A stretch of 64,000 nt of DNA. It comes from Pestalotiopsis fici W106-1. Lineage: Eukaryota > Ascomycota > Sordariomycetes > Amphisphaeriales > Sporocadaceae. Below are positions 1-11,564 of this stretch, in pieces. The position numbers were made by a program, and so were the translations under genes. The stretch is from contig NW_006917100.1 in the NCBI RefSeq assembly GCF_000516985.1, positions 1,415,490 through 1,479,489 of the forward strand, written 5' to 3'. The first letter of the stretch is position 1. The number at the start of each line of letters is the position of its first letter. The notes under the pieces were generated by a model. That model saw nothing but the letters and a program-made list of their open reading frames with translations. It made no database searches and was not told the origin of the DNA.

Positions 1-1590
1 TGTTGATGAACAGATGGGCAAACAGACAGACAGACGGGACCATGGTCTGCTGGGCAACCTCAGCCCTACACACCACAGACCTTCCTCAATCGCACAAAAG
101 GTTTCTTGAATCTCTGGACAAGCACGACTCCATTAATTTCGCATTGGGAGTTGCCGCATTATCACGATGTGTCTGTCTAGCTGGGAGAGGTGGAAAGAAG
201 GTCGCTGGTGAAAGGACAGTATTGGGACTGCAAACGACCTGCAGATTGACCCCCTCACGTGTGTATTGTATGTAAATGGGAACAAACGTATTTCAGAGAG
301 GAATAAAGGTAAGAAGATGCACGAGGAGATGTATGCAGTATCTATCTAACAGCCGCCCAGTAAGTTCCGTAGATGCAGGAGCTGCTAGCGAAAAAAGACT
401 GCCAGTATTAGTCTCGGCACTCGTAAATGGTCAAAATTTCGTGGAGGAGAGCGAAAGTCTGACGATAAGGAATGGCGCCTTGTTGAGATATAAAGAAAAG
501 AGAAGAAGAGTCGAAGCGGCTCACAGAAAAAAAAATTTCAAATAAAGAGGTCCCGCGTCGCTGGATTCCTCCGCCGCTCAACGCGCTAGTGGTCCGTTAG
601 CGGCACCGACAAGACGTTTAGGGTAAGGCTGACAACACCTGCCGGGCTCCTCCTCATCCATTTTATGCAACCTCCACTAAACCTGCATGGGCTCAGTGCA
701 GTGAAAGCCCACCGTCACCCCCCATAAGCCAGTCGGATCTCAACGGGCTCAGGGCCACCGGCTAGATTCATAGATCCATGCCACAACGCAGATGCAGTCG
801 GCCGAACTTGAAATGCCGCTGCGGTGCTGTGCGACCGCTTGATCCACGATTCTCAAGAGAGGAAGTCAATCGCTGCATCGTCTCTGTGTAGGTATATAGG
901 TGTACGTGCATATTTCATACACACCGCTCGAGCATCTTCTCTCTCTCTATGTGTTTAGAGGCAAAGGGGTCTCTCAAAAGGAAACTGGGCTAGGGCATTT
1001 TGCGGTGGGAAAAAGTAAGCAGTCATATTTCCTCTCCCTCTCTTCACAAACTCCATATCTGTCTATCTACAAGCCGTGGTGTAGTACAATCCATCCATCA
1101 TTTCCTTGTTGGCCTGCCTATCCACAGATTTAGCTTTAGGTATGCCTAAGTAGGGAAAACTGGTTCGCGCCTGTCCGAATGCTTGGATCAAGCCGACTCG
1201 ATATAATCGAGTTGCGTAAAGTACAGCCTCACTACTTCCGTCTTCTTATGTATGTCGTGGTGCTTTGACCCATTCCTCAAAGAGAAGCTATGCGGCAAAA
1301 TGATTGATAATTGAGCAACGCCGTCTTGATCTGCAGGGGAGATTGCTTGCGTATATGCCTTTGGAACACGAATGTCCAACGGACCACTCCGGCAAAACAA
1401 AAATCAAATGTGGCAATCCTCTCGAGGGTATCTTAACCAGGTGGAGACCCCTTAAAACGTGTGCAAAAGCATGCCCCTCCCCTGGTAATGCTATACGCTG
1501 TGCCATGAAACAAAAACGCCCACTTCTGACAACGCCAATCGTCATGCCTCATAGGTATCATGCAGTCATCAAAACAAACAGGAAAGGAAA
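1..1590. other. No supportable gene; left-edge intergenic DNA
   Basis: The short open frames here have no recognisable domain, no splice-linked continuation and no codon pattern like the neighbouring genes. The right part (about 1140-1590) is likely the 3' untranslated region and downstream flank of the minus-strand PHD/RING gene. I found no tRNA-like B box. Confidence 0.6.
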
Positions 1591-3594
1591 TCAGACCTTG
1601 ATTTCTTTGAGATCTGACACGGCTTTGGCTACTTCGTTGTAAGCCAGTTTCTCGCAGTGTCGACGCGTCTCTTCGCTAAGAGACTCTTCGGGTACCTCCT
1701 TGTAAAGCCGCCGAGACAAGTCGCGATTGATAATAGTGTACTCATCTGCCGTGATACTGCCTGATTTATAATGTGGTTTCAATGCAGCTTTGATCATGGC
1801 ACTAATGCTTTCCTTTGTTTGAAGTGGGAGAGACTCGCGTGTTGGTGAAGATTCTGGCGAATGAGAAGTGTGATTGAGGTCAGTATTGATGTTGATATGT
1901 GTTTGCCGACGAGGTTGGGGGTTACGGATATGCGATTGACGCGGTGCCACCTGCTGAGGATGAGAGCGGCGAGACGTTGACTCGGAATCACTGCCGCTCT
2001 GGTCGCCACCATTGCGCAGGCGGCTGGGTGAAAAGTTTGACATGGAAGGGTAAATCGGTTCAATGTGTGATGACAAGGACAGCGGCGATCCAGGCCTGTC
2101 GGCGATCCCTCGTGGTGGCGGCGTAGCAGAGAGAGCACGGGGGCTGCTGGGCCCGGAGGGCGACGGAGATCTAGCTGGTGATGATGCGTCTATCGATGGT
2201 CGGGTCAATGAGCCGATAAAGTTGCGAACATTCTCGTCATCAGAGCCCTTGCTAGTTTCAACCTCCTTGAGAAGCGACGACAGAAATGTAGGCGCGCCCT
2301 CCTGGGCTGAGAGCTCAGGGCTTTGCTGCAAAGGCGCCGCTGGCAGCAGGGACTGGTTGGCCCTCGACGATTCACCGTTTTGGCGTGACGAAGAAGCTTC
2401 GCTGGCATTAGGCATGCGACGGGTGCGAGGGCGTTTTAGCCGGCGTTCTGGCTCAGGGGCAGGCTCCCTTGGTGATGCACTCGCAGAACGTGACTTTCGC
2501 TTGCGACGGTTGTTGGAAGACGAGCCTTCGGAGCTTGCGGTAGCTTCCATAGCCTTCTCAAGAGCACCCCAGGCCTTCTTCTCCTCAACGGTCTCTTGAG
2601 GAGGGGGCGGCGGGCGAGTCGGCTGACGATGTTGCTGGGATCGGTGGGTAAGGCCCCTTGCCAGATTTTCGGCAAAAGTATCACCGGCGCCCAAGCGATT
2701 CGCTATATTGAGGCGCTGTTGCCACCTCTCGTACTCTTGTCGCTCTCGCTCCCGACGATGCTGCGAGCGCCGCCAGTTTTGTAGAGCCTCGTCGTCGTCG
2801 TGGTTATCGAGGTCAAGATCGAGTGCATCGAAAATATGACTGGCAATTTGACCCCATGCGCCTTGCCACTCGTCCGATCGTGCCCTCCGACGTGCACGGC
2901 GCATGGTCGCTTGTGTGCGCGGCAAATAATCTGAGCGCCGATTGCTTAGTTCATCGTCATCGTCTGCCTCTTCCCATTCCTCTCCTGTAACAGCCCTGTA
3001 CTGAGCATTACATTCCATGCATAGCCAGTGACCGCGCGGAACGCAGTCTAGGCCAACGCAATAAGTGTGGTAAGGTGCATCGCAGCTGTCGCACAACAGC
3101 GTCAGTTCTTCGTGGTCGGAATTTTGGCAGATAATACAGGGCTGTGCGGGCTCGTTGTCTTCAGGGTTCTCGTCCAGCCATGCTTGGGCATCAAACTCGG
3201 CAACTTGCTTCTTGTCTTCGACAGTATACGATTCGAGCTTGGTGCCTCCTACTCTGTCGTAGACATGGACGAGGTTGAAGGATTGGCGACATATCGGACA
3301 GCTATTCGCCTTTCCAGTCCACTCGCGCAAGCAGGAATTATGCAGAATGTGGCCACAAATGTCAATTTCGGCGATCTTGGAGTCGTCATCGACGACGGAT
3401 CCAAGGGGTTCAGCGTGGCCGTTTCCTTCCGTGGCAGTCGAGTGTGCGTGTACAGGTGCCGCAGCGGATTCAGGTACCGCCGACTCGCTTGGCTGCACCT
3501 TTGAGGCAGCCGCCTGCTCAGCCGTGGGAGAGACAGATCCCAGAATGGGCTGCTCGTCCAGGTTTTCCAGACATACAATACATTGTTCAGCCAT
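1591..3594 (-). CDS. PHD and RING finger protein (PHRF1-like)
   Basis: Single-exon gene of 667 residues. A RING-H2 finger opens the protein (C5, C8, then C80, H82, H85, C88, C99, C102), followed by a complete C4HC3 PHD finger (C143, C146, C158, C161, H166, C169, C182, C185). The centre is a long basic, Ser/Pro-rich disordered region. Near the C-terminus, at about residues 595-660, is a segment starting IKAALKPHYKSG that resembles the C-terminal conserved block of PHRF1 proteins. The family combines a histone-reading PHD with a ubiquitin-ligase RING and is nuclear; an E3 role here is inferred. An oddity is the 71-residue spacer between C8 and C80, much longer than the usual first RING loop. 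The start MAEQC places the first zinc ligand at residue 5, so a shorter start would break the RING. The family assignment is firm, the function is not. Confidence 0.9.
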   Translation of the reverse strand: MAEQCIVCLENLDEQPILGSVSPTAEQAAASKVQPSESAVPESAAAPVHAHSTATEGNGHAEPLGSVVDDDSKIAEIDICGHILHNSCLREWTGKANSCPICRQSFNLVHVYDRVGGTKLESYTVEDKKQVAEFDAQAWLDENPEDNEPAQPCIICQNSDHEELTLLCDSCDAPYHTYCVGLDCVPRGHWLCMECNAQYRAVTGEEWEEADDDDELSNRRSDYLPRTQATMRRARRRARSDEWQGAWGQIASHIFDALDLDLDNHDDDEALQNWRRSQHRRERERQEYERWQQRLNIANRLGAGDTFAENLARGLTHRSQQHRQPTRPPPPPQETVEEKKAWGALEKAMEATASSEGSSSNNRRKRKSRSASASPREPAPEPERRLKRPRTRRMPNASEASSSRQNGESSRANQSLLPAAPLQQSPELSAQEGAPTFLSSLLKEVETSKGSDDENVRNFIGSLTRPSIDASSPARSPSPSGPSSPRALSATPPPRGIADRPGSPLSLSSHIEPIYPSMSNFSPSRLRNGGDQSGSDSESTSRRSHPQQVAPRQSHIRNPQPRRQTHININTDLNHTSHSPESSPTRESLPLQTKESISAMIKAALKPHYKSGSITADEYTIINRDLSRRLYKEVPEESLSEETRRHCEKLAYNEVAKAVSDLKEIKV

Positions 3595-6500
3595 CAGAAC
3601 AGAACTTCATGAAAAGTCTATGCTGATGAGTTGACATGTAATAAGGCGGTACTTTGTATTTAGGTGTTGCAGTAGTTGTCGGTGATGCAGTAGATGGGAT
3701 GCAGCAAGCCGAAGGGTGTTTTGGTGGATCAGCAGTGGACAACGGTAGGTAGGTTGGCAGATAGGTAGGTAGGTATTGTACCCAAAGTCAAACTTGGGGG
3801 GACCACAGACACCGAGGGGCACGGAATAGGTTGTCGAGCGGCAGGGGCAGAGGCGCTTGAAAGGATCCGTGCTTGTCAGACCCGTGGGGATGAAGATGGG
3901 CAGCACTGCGTGGTAGCTGCGTAGTGTATTGCGCAAAAGAAAGAGTGAATGGGGCTTGGCAAAGGTCGTTGTTCCAGAGAGTTTGGCTACTGCTGCTGAT
4001 GTATTCCGTAGCCGTATTGTGCTGTATGGGACGGCAGGTCAAGTCAGGGCGGCCGAGGTGGGTGACAGTAAAGGTTAAAGAACCACTACCACACAGATTT
4101 GGCAGGTATGGGTTTCGAACGCAGCGAAAAGCTCGAATGGGGTTTTTGAACGACGGGTGCAGGACAGTACCAGGTATGTAATAATGAGATAGTAAAGGTA
4201 GGCGAGAGGATTTGGGGGTATCGAAAGGATCGATGTATGACTTGTGGGCCTAGGTGGAGGCTGGTAACAAGCTCTCCTACGAAAAGAGCTGCCGGAAAAT
4301 TGTCGATGATCAAAGGCCAGCGGTTTTGGCGTCTTTTGAAGGTGGCCAATTCCTAGCAGCAGCGGTTCTTGGTTAGATCATACAGGCAACGAGGCAGCAG
4401 CGGAAGATTTGCATGGAAATATGGTGTGGGTTTTAAAGATGAGCAAAGTTATTCCGTAATGTAGAGGGGCAATGTAGGATTGGTTGGTTGTTATGATTGT
4501 GGTAGTGTAGACAGGCAGGTTGGCAAGGCAAACTAGGTGTGCAAAGTAGAGACCGAAACCCACCCTGGCAGTGAGTTCAGAGAAGAGAAGACGAGAGAGC
4601 GAGAGATTGACTTGGGGGGGACGAGTTCCAAGGTTTGATTTGGGAAGAGGGAGTGTGTGAATGAGCGAGTTAGCATTCAAGAGAACAAGGGCCCGTACAC
4701 ATGTGCGGCAAATCTGAAGGGCCAGAAAGAAGCTGGCTGACAGTTAGGTTAGAAAAAAGAGAGAGAGAGAGCTAGGTACTCTGTAGGTTACTTCGTACAT
4801 AGGAAAAGAGTCCAGTAGAAGAAGAAAAAGGCGTGGCAGCCAAGTACCTACATTAGGTGCCTGTTCGATCCGTAACCGATGATGACTGGAAAGCTGTACG
4901 GTTTTGGGATAGGGAAAACTCTCGTCTCGTGTATCTGTCTCTGGTCGGCAAGTCGGGTGTGGCAGAGAGAGTCACACACTTACTATCACTTGAAGGAGAG
5001 ACGGATGTGAATGAACTAATGAAGGAGCCCGCCTAGCAGTACATTGAATTCATGAATGTACCTACCGGGCACTGGACTCTTGGGCGTTTAGAGGGCGTTG
5101 GGCGCTGAGGGAAACGGGCAGCGGCCTCGCAGTTCGCGCGGGCTTTGACGAGTTTAGCGCTGCCTTGTCGGTCGAGGAGGCTTGTTGGCTTAGCGGACCT
5201 ATCAGCTGATCCACTAAAACGACTTCTGCCACACAAACCTCGTGGGCTAGTCTTGCCTCGAGCAGGGATTAGCGCATCAAAGGAATGGATATACCAAGGT
5301 ATACGACCCAGAGTTGGCGAGGGCGGTCGGTTGCCTATCGGTGAAGGACGTTTAGAAGGAGGGGGAAAACAAATCCAGGTAACAAAGGAGAACAAGTAAA
5401 TGACGCCGAAGCTTGGTAGCAGCAATGATTATGAAATGTTGGCAAGTTGATGTATTGGCCCTTTGCGGATGTGATATGCAGTCGAATGAGTGCAGGGAGT
5501 ATGTTGCAGGCAGCTTCCTAGGCAGCTGGTGTACGTACCTTTTCAAATTTACAAAAGTGCAGTATGCAATGAAGAAAGATTGTGGGCTTCTTGAGGAGCC
5601 CTCCAAGCTCGAATCAAAATCCGTAACACAATAATGGAGGTGAATTAAGTTTCGTAGAAAGGTAGGTACCAGCCTATACCGTGTGTACTGACCTAATAAC
5701 GTTCCAGTCAACTCTCCGTATGCGAGAATGCAGCGTCACTGGCCTTGTACGCACTGTCCAATGACAAGGGGCCGTATTGTCAAATGGGGGACCACACCAC
5801 CCTCCCTCATCCTCAAGCTACACAGATACCAAGAATACTCAACATACTAGCCTCCAACACTCCAACAAAAGGGCAACGGCCGGTTTTTGTGTGGGTGACT
5901 AGAGAACTCAGCAGTCCGGGAAGAGGTCTGTTGCTACCTTGGTCATGGAGAATTCGATTCACAGGCCTCATTGCGCGTGACCACTTACACAGGTAGTCTT
6001 TGTTCCGTAATGGGACGTGGATAATACATGTACGAAGTAGTGGTGAGTGTACGTATCTGGATAGTGGAGCCGACATGGCAGTAGCAATCAATCAGTCCTC
6101 GTGGCCCCCAGAATAGGAACCTGCTGTTCTTGCAAAAGGCACCCGCTGCAACGACAGGAAAATGAGGCCATTCGCCGCAACAGGCCGGGTTGGTCCGCCG
6201 GAGCAACTGAGCACGTCGACAAAATACGTTACAAGACCTACATAGGCAGTGTGAAAATATCCTGCTGCAAGAGCTGTCTACTTACTACTTTACTTGGAGA
6301 TGAAAGTTTGGCTTGCACGCCGTGGCGCTAGCAATTGGTCGACAATTGTACTGGTGTAGATCGAGAACAGACATAGTCTCCAATTTCACAAAAGGCGTCC
6401 AGATGTTGCAATGCTCCGCTCGGCTATGCTCCTGCTGGAGTAATACAGGTAAACTTGCACAAAGAACACGGAATACCTTATGTCAGAGGAACAGGTTTGA

Positions 6501-7524
6501 CAGCCAGCCCGCCCCCCCAAGTCAGTCGCCAATTCTCACAACTTAAGCTTGCCAATGACCTCCTTTGCCGCAACTTATAGCGGGTACCCATGTGTGCCAA
6601 ATTTCCAAAAAAAAAAAAAAAAGTTCGTGTTCTCAGTTGGACAAATGATACCCAAGCATCATCAAGATATGGCACGTTGATCCCAACATGTATTTCAACG
6701 ACGCACGGCGCCCTTGTAGGCACTCGTGTCGCCAAGTACTGCTAACGGACCATGATGGATGCTAACGCCCGTGGACGACATACACATATCAAACCGACGG
6801 GTGTGCCAACCGCAGTGACGTTTCTATGGGGTAGCGGCAGTAGCACGGGTCTCGGGTGCTCCCCTATAAGTTCAACAATAATCCATAATCAAGAAAAATA
6901 AGAATGAGCCTACATATTCTTAGCGAACGAGCGCACTTTTCATATGCTTCCATGATTTTGATTCATTTGCAACTATCGGTCGAAAAGTGTCTCCAACGCT
7001 TACAGCCTAGTTCATTGCACGAGTACACAGCATTATTGTACCAAAAGCCAAGAGGACATGAGTGAAACGAGATCGAACGTGGATTGGGATGCGCTTTGGA
7101 TCACCCCATCGAGACTGAAGCATGGAACTCTGTTGGCCACTCGCAACTCGACTGGGAGACGTAAGGACTGGTCTCCATGTTGGGCTCATTGGCGAGTAGC
7201 GTGAGAGAAGGATCCTCGACGAAAGTCTCCATCATGTTTCAAGCGATGCATCTCACATGGAGCACACTGCAAATGCGCGGATTGCGGTCCAGAATGGCAT
7301 CCAGCATTTGCTGTAATCAAATGTGCGAATTGTGGTCGGGATCTGAGGTCTTTTGGTCATGTCTTTGTCATTGCTGGTCCATTGCGTCTCTCTCTAGAAA
7401 CGGAGGTCGAGAACCGATCCGCACGGTGTCAACCTTAGAATGGTATGCGTAAGAAATCCGATTTTCCCTGTACAACACCGAAGCCAAATGCAGAAACCAT
7501 TCCCACTCAAACGCTGCCAGGTAT
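3595..7524. other. 3.9 kb gene-free region
   Basis: I see no gene here on either strand. It contains the 5' flank of the minus-strand PHD/RING gene, a short degenerate TAGG tract near 3745-3778, an AG-rich run near 4758-4770 and an A run near 6606-6622. The many short open frames overlap on both strands without domain content. Some could be upstream non-coding exons or long untranslated regions, which RNA data would show. Confidence 0.5.
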
Positions 7525-8097
7525 TTAAACCTCAGCAATCTCCCTCAGACGACGCAGCGTTGATCGCATGGCAACAGCGGCAGGGGTCCTAAGCATGAAG
7601 TTGTTAGTCATGTGTGCCATAGTCCTAGCCAGGCTGGCACATCTTTCGCAGAGTCCAGCACGAAAGATGCCCGTGATTGAATTACACATACGAGACAGTG
7701 TAGGCACCACCGGCAACAGTCTTGCGGCAAGATCTGCAGTTCCAGATACCGACGGAGTGGCGCTTGACGTTGACCTTTCCGCAGAAGGTGCAGGTGTACT
7801 TGGCGTGCTGGGTGATTTCCATCTTCTTCACCTGCTTACGCAGGGAAGCACCGTATCTGTAATAATAAAAATTCCCGTCAGCATTCCCGCTCTAGATTCT
7901 GATGTGTTTTCGCATTGAATCGGGTGAGGGTATTGGGACGGGTTCGTGATGGCGGGATATCGTGGATAGGAGCGGATTTGGATGCAAGTCGTTCGTGCTT
8001 TTTATCGTGCGAGCCGTTGAAGAGGCAGAAATATCGTGGATACACACCTGGTACCGTATTTACCGGTCACGCCGACCTTCTTGGTGCGCTTGGTCAT
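7525..8097 (-). CDS. RPL43: 60S ribosomal protein eL43 (L37Ae/L43)
   Basis: Three exons: 8048-8097, 7692-7856 and 7588-7525 in transcript order, giving 92 residues, the normal length for eL43. The start reads [17 protein letters not shown], matching the family N-terminus. The middle exon carries the zinc-ribbon pairs in YTCTFCGK and WNCRSCRK, then TVAGGAY. The last exon encodes [14 protein letters not shown] and ends REIAEV. Introns begin GTGTGT and GTATGT and end ACAG and TTAG, and they restore the frame exactly. The protein is a structural component of the cytosolic large ribosomal subunit that binds 25S rRNA through the zinc ribbon. Only the last exon is visible as part of a longer open frame, so single-frame gene calling would miss this gene. 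Confidence 0.95.
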
Positions 8098-9318
8098 CTT
8101 GGCTGTTTTGTTCGGTGTTGTGTCGTGGGTTGTAGATGACCGAGTTGTGCGGATTGACGCTTCACTGAAATTTCCGTGTCACTTCGTGGATTTTTGTCGG
8201 GCTGGCAAAAATTGGAGTGGTGCTCCTAGGGTTGCGTGTGGGAAAAGCGGATCAACAGATTGACCAGTCTCCGAAAAGTACCTGGCTCATACCAAGTACC
8301 TACAGCATGGCAAGAAGTTCCGATCGAGACCTGACATCAAGCCCCGCGCTACGCCTATAAGTGGGTCACTTTTCGAGGGGCACTTCAAGAAACGCTGAGC
8401 CACAAATGGAGCACCTCATTTTTTTTAACGATATCAGATAGGTAATATTGAAGTCCTCGCAGCCGCTGCAGCTCACGCCAGCTGCCAAGCTCAATCACCA
8501 GTCTACGAGCGTTGGTGAAATGACGTTACGGGCAGATGGTGAATACACATGTATCATGCGCAATGAACGTACGTAGTGGAATCAATTTAGCCTCCATATT
8601 AGTAACGCACTGCAAGAAGGTAGTTTTTGCGATTTTGGTTTAATTCATTATTGTGAGTAGGCATAATAACTTATCATGGTGAGAATTCATTGTTTTATGA
8701 CAAGTGTTATGTTTCTTTTCCCCCTTCCAAAGTTGAATATTCCAACTTTGAACTTACCGCTGGCATTTGGTTAGACTTTTCTTTTTTCGCTCTCCCCAAA
8801 ATAGATGATGACATGTGAAGGCGTCCTGCTTCAATCTGGAGGGGACGAAATTGATCCACCTCTCCCCATAGCTCCAGCAAGCAGACTTTTTTTTTTNTTT
8901 TTTTTTTTTTTTTACCAATCTCAGTACGTCCCGTTGGGTTGATGAATGAAGAGCTTTCTCACATCAACATGGTGAAGCTTTCAATTTTGAGGTCGGATTT
9001 TGTAGCACCGGACCGGGTTTGAGCTGCCGAGGCAATGTCGCTTCTACTTCCGTTCTGAGCAAGCCGCCAAACTGGCCCCAAGATGCAAGATGGCGATTGC
9101 GGCTGGGGGTTGGCTACTCAAATGAAACCTTGACCATTTCCCAAGAAATTGTGTTTTTTTCTCGTGCTTGACCTTGACATTGTGTTGACATTGATAAGAG
9201 CCTTTCTCGTGGAGACATTACAATCACTTAAATTCGCCTTCCAATCTTAAACTGGACATCGTCACACCTTGAGAGTAGACTTTCGTAGTTTATCAACGGA
9301 TTGATCGTGGATCTCAAC
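8098..9318. other. Divergent intergenic region with N-containing poly-T
   Basis: This is the shared upstream region of the minus-strand eL43 gene and the plus-strand oxidoreductase gene. A run of about 27 T at 8887-8913 is interrupted by one N at 8897, so its length is unreliable. No coding signal is visible. Confidence 0.6.
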
Positions 9319-10799
9319 ATGTCTGCAAAGCGGCACGGACGTCAATACGACGTTGTCGTTTTCGGTGCCACAGGTCAGCTTTGTCACATTGGTCTTGTCC
9401 CAAACTTGGCAGAATTCTAACAAAGACAATCAGGGTATACTGGTCTCATGACTGCTGAGCACATTGCAGCTCGTTTCCCGACAGATACCAAATGGGCACT
9501 TGCTGGTCGATCAGCAGAGAAGCTGCAAAAGGTTGTGGCCGAATGCAAGACTATAAACGCAGATAGGATTCAGCCTGGTTGGTGACCTTATCTTCTCACT
9601 GTCTTGATAGTGGATGCTAACAGTGTGCTTAGAGATTGAAATCTGCAGCCTCAATGACGATGATCTATTGGCTCTGGCGAGAAAGACCTTTGTGCTAATC
9701 ACCACTGTTGGCCCCTACGCGCAGTATGGTGAGCATGCCTTCAAAGCATGTGCAGAAGCAGGCACACACTATATTGATTGCACTGGTGAGGCGCCATGGA
9801 CCTTGAAGATGATCAAGAAGTACGAATCAAAGGCCAAGGAAACAGGCGCAATAATCATTCCGCAAAGTGGAGTTGAGTCCGCACCATCCGACGTACTGGC
9901 CTGGGAACTGTGCCGGACTATACGCTCTCAACTGTCCGCTCCGACCGCTGATGTGATAGTGGAAATACACGAGCTCAAGTAAGTTTTGTCTAAGAATCGT
10001 CAATACGCGTTTAGTGACTCAAGACTAAAAAGTTCTGTACCTTCCGGAGGCACACTGGCTACGTTGCTTGGTCTCTTCGATTCCTTTAGCATCCAGGAAT
10101 TCGTAGACTCCGTCAAGCCGTATGCTTTGTCTCCGGTTCCTCATCCACGCGGTACTCCCAGCCCCTCGATCTTCTCGAGACTCACAGGCTTGTACAATGT
10201 TCCCAATCTTGGGCTGCTGAGCACTTCTATTACTGCTGCAACGAATGCTTCTATTGTTCAGCGCACCTGGGGCCTATTTCAGCTAGAGCCGAGCCGTCAA
10301 AAGGAGTTTTATGGCTCCAACTTCTCCTACCAGGAACTCATGAAGGCCAGGAACTTTGCTACTGGTATTGCCATGCATTATGGCGCCATGGTAGCCGGCG
10401 CTCTGCTCATGTTTGTTCCCCCATTTCGAACCCTTGTCCGCAAGTTCGTCTTCAAGCCAGGGGAAGGACCCAGCCGAGAGGATTGTGCAAACGAGTATAT
10501 AGAGTTCAGGGGTATCGCCAACCCTGACCTACCCAATAGCCGCAAGCAGGCCTTTGTCAAGGCTCGATACCAAGGATCAATGTATTATCGTAAGTATGCC
10601 TGCTTATTCATGTCTACTTTGTCCCCTAATCATGGCATCAGTAACCGCGACCCTCATGGCCCATGCTGCCGCTACGTTGTTGCAAGAAGATGTTAAATTG
10701 AGCGGAGGAGTCTATACGCCCGCCAGCTTGGGTCAGGGATATGTCGATCGCCTGGACGAGAATGGATTCAAAGTAGAGTCCAAACTGTTGGACTTGTAG
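9319..10799 (+). CDS. Saccharopine dehydrogenase-like oxidoreductase (SCCPDH family)
   Basis: Five exons are read as 9319-9373, 9434-9577, 9633-9978, about 10024-10589 and 10642-10799, giving about 422 residues, close to the family norm of about 430. The first exon gives YDVVVFGATG and joins across an intron to GYTG, forming an N-terminal Rossmann-type nucleotide-binding loop. Further family features are the LAGRS segment, the VGPYAQYGE loop, the DCTGE motif, a central PSGGTLAT block, and a C-terminus with GVYTPASLGQGYVDRL. The family is NAD(P)-linked and lipid-droplet or membrane associated, and it is distinct from true saccharopine dehydrogenase in lysine synthesis. The substrate is unknown. 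A hydrophobic stretch around GAMVAGALLMFVP fits membrane association. The acceptor of intron 3 is ambiguous (10014 or 10023); both keep frame and differ by three residues. Confidence 0.88.
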
Positions 10800-11564
10800 A
10801 GTTGTACCGCCCAAACTGTTTATCTTTATATTTTTATTTTTATTTCTAGAAGCCAGAATTGATGATTGACACGTGAATTAGAAATGCATTTTCAGCGCTT
10901 ACATATGCCTGCATTTTAACAGCTAATAATCCGTAATGGCCTTGAGGGTATAAGTCTTTTCTGCGAAGACTACTATGTGCAGAGTATCGTCATATGCGTC
11001 ATGAACCGACGGGATTGACTCACTATACACAAGGACCAAGTGTGTACTGGATTCCAGCCCGAAACTTGCAGAGATGAGAGAAGGCAATTACAACAAACTT
11101 CTATTGTATAATGGATAGGTACTTTCAAGAATTAATTCTACTTGCAGTGTATGACCGCCTTACCTAAGAATGCAATAGCGTCAGGAGTTTCCCCGCAAAA
11201 ACAGCGCATTGGGTGCAGGTGCAGGGATCCCAGTGTGTCGTTAGGCGATCTGCCCAAAATTTCCAAGCTCAGTTTAGACGTCATCAGAAGAAGGGAGCAC
11301 AACAAATATCGACAATAACATTTCGAGATATCAGTAGTGTGCCCTCAAGCTACAGAAACACGTCGACTTCCCAGCAGTCGCAATTCCCTTGTCGGAGAGG
11401 ATATAATTATTTTTTCGCATGCGGCTCACTCACGCGACGATATTCGTCGTACCATCATAACAAAGCATCGGCTAGCTGTCAGTGCCTCGAAGCTTCGACG
11501 GTCTTCTTCAAATCTGGACATTGCCGCGCACAGCAGCAGAAGCAGTAGGGCTTAGCTTCTGGGC
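10800..11564. other. Intergenic and probable 5' leader of the DUF155 gene
   Basis: AT-rich 3' flank of the oxidoreductase gene, then probable promoter and leader of the next gene. Two overlapping open frames at 11213-11555 have no domain and probably lie in the leader. Confidence 0.5.

Noticed and set aside
2063..2599. 178-codon plus-strand open frame opposite the PHD/RING gene
   Set aside because: Low-complexity mirror of the Ser/Pro-rich region; no domain.
8887..8913. Poly-T with N as a biological element
   Set aside because: The N shows homopolymer sequencing uncertainty; no repeat family is visible around it.
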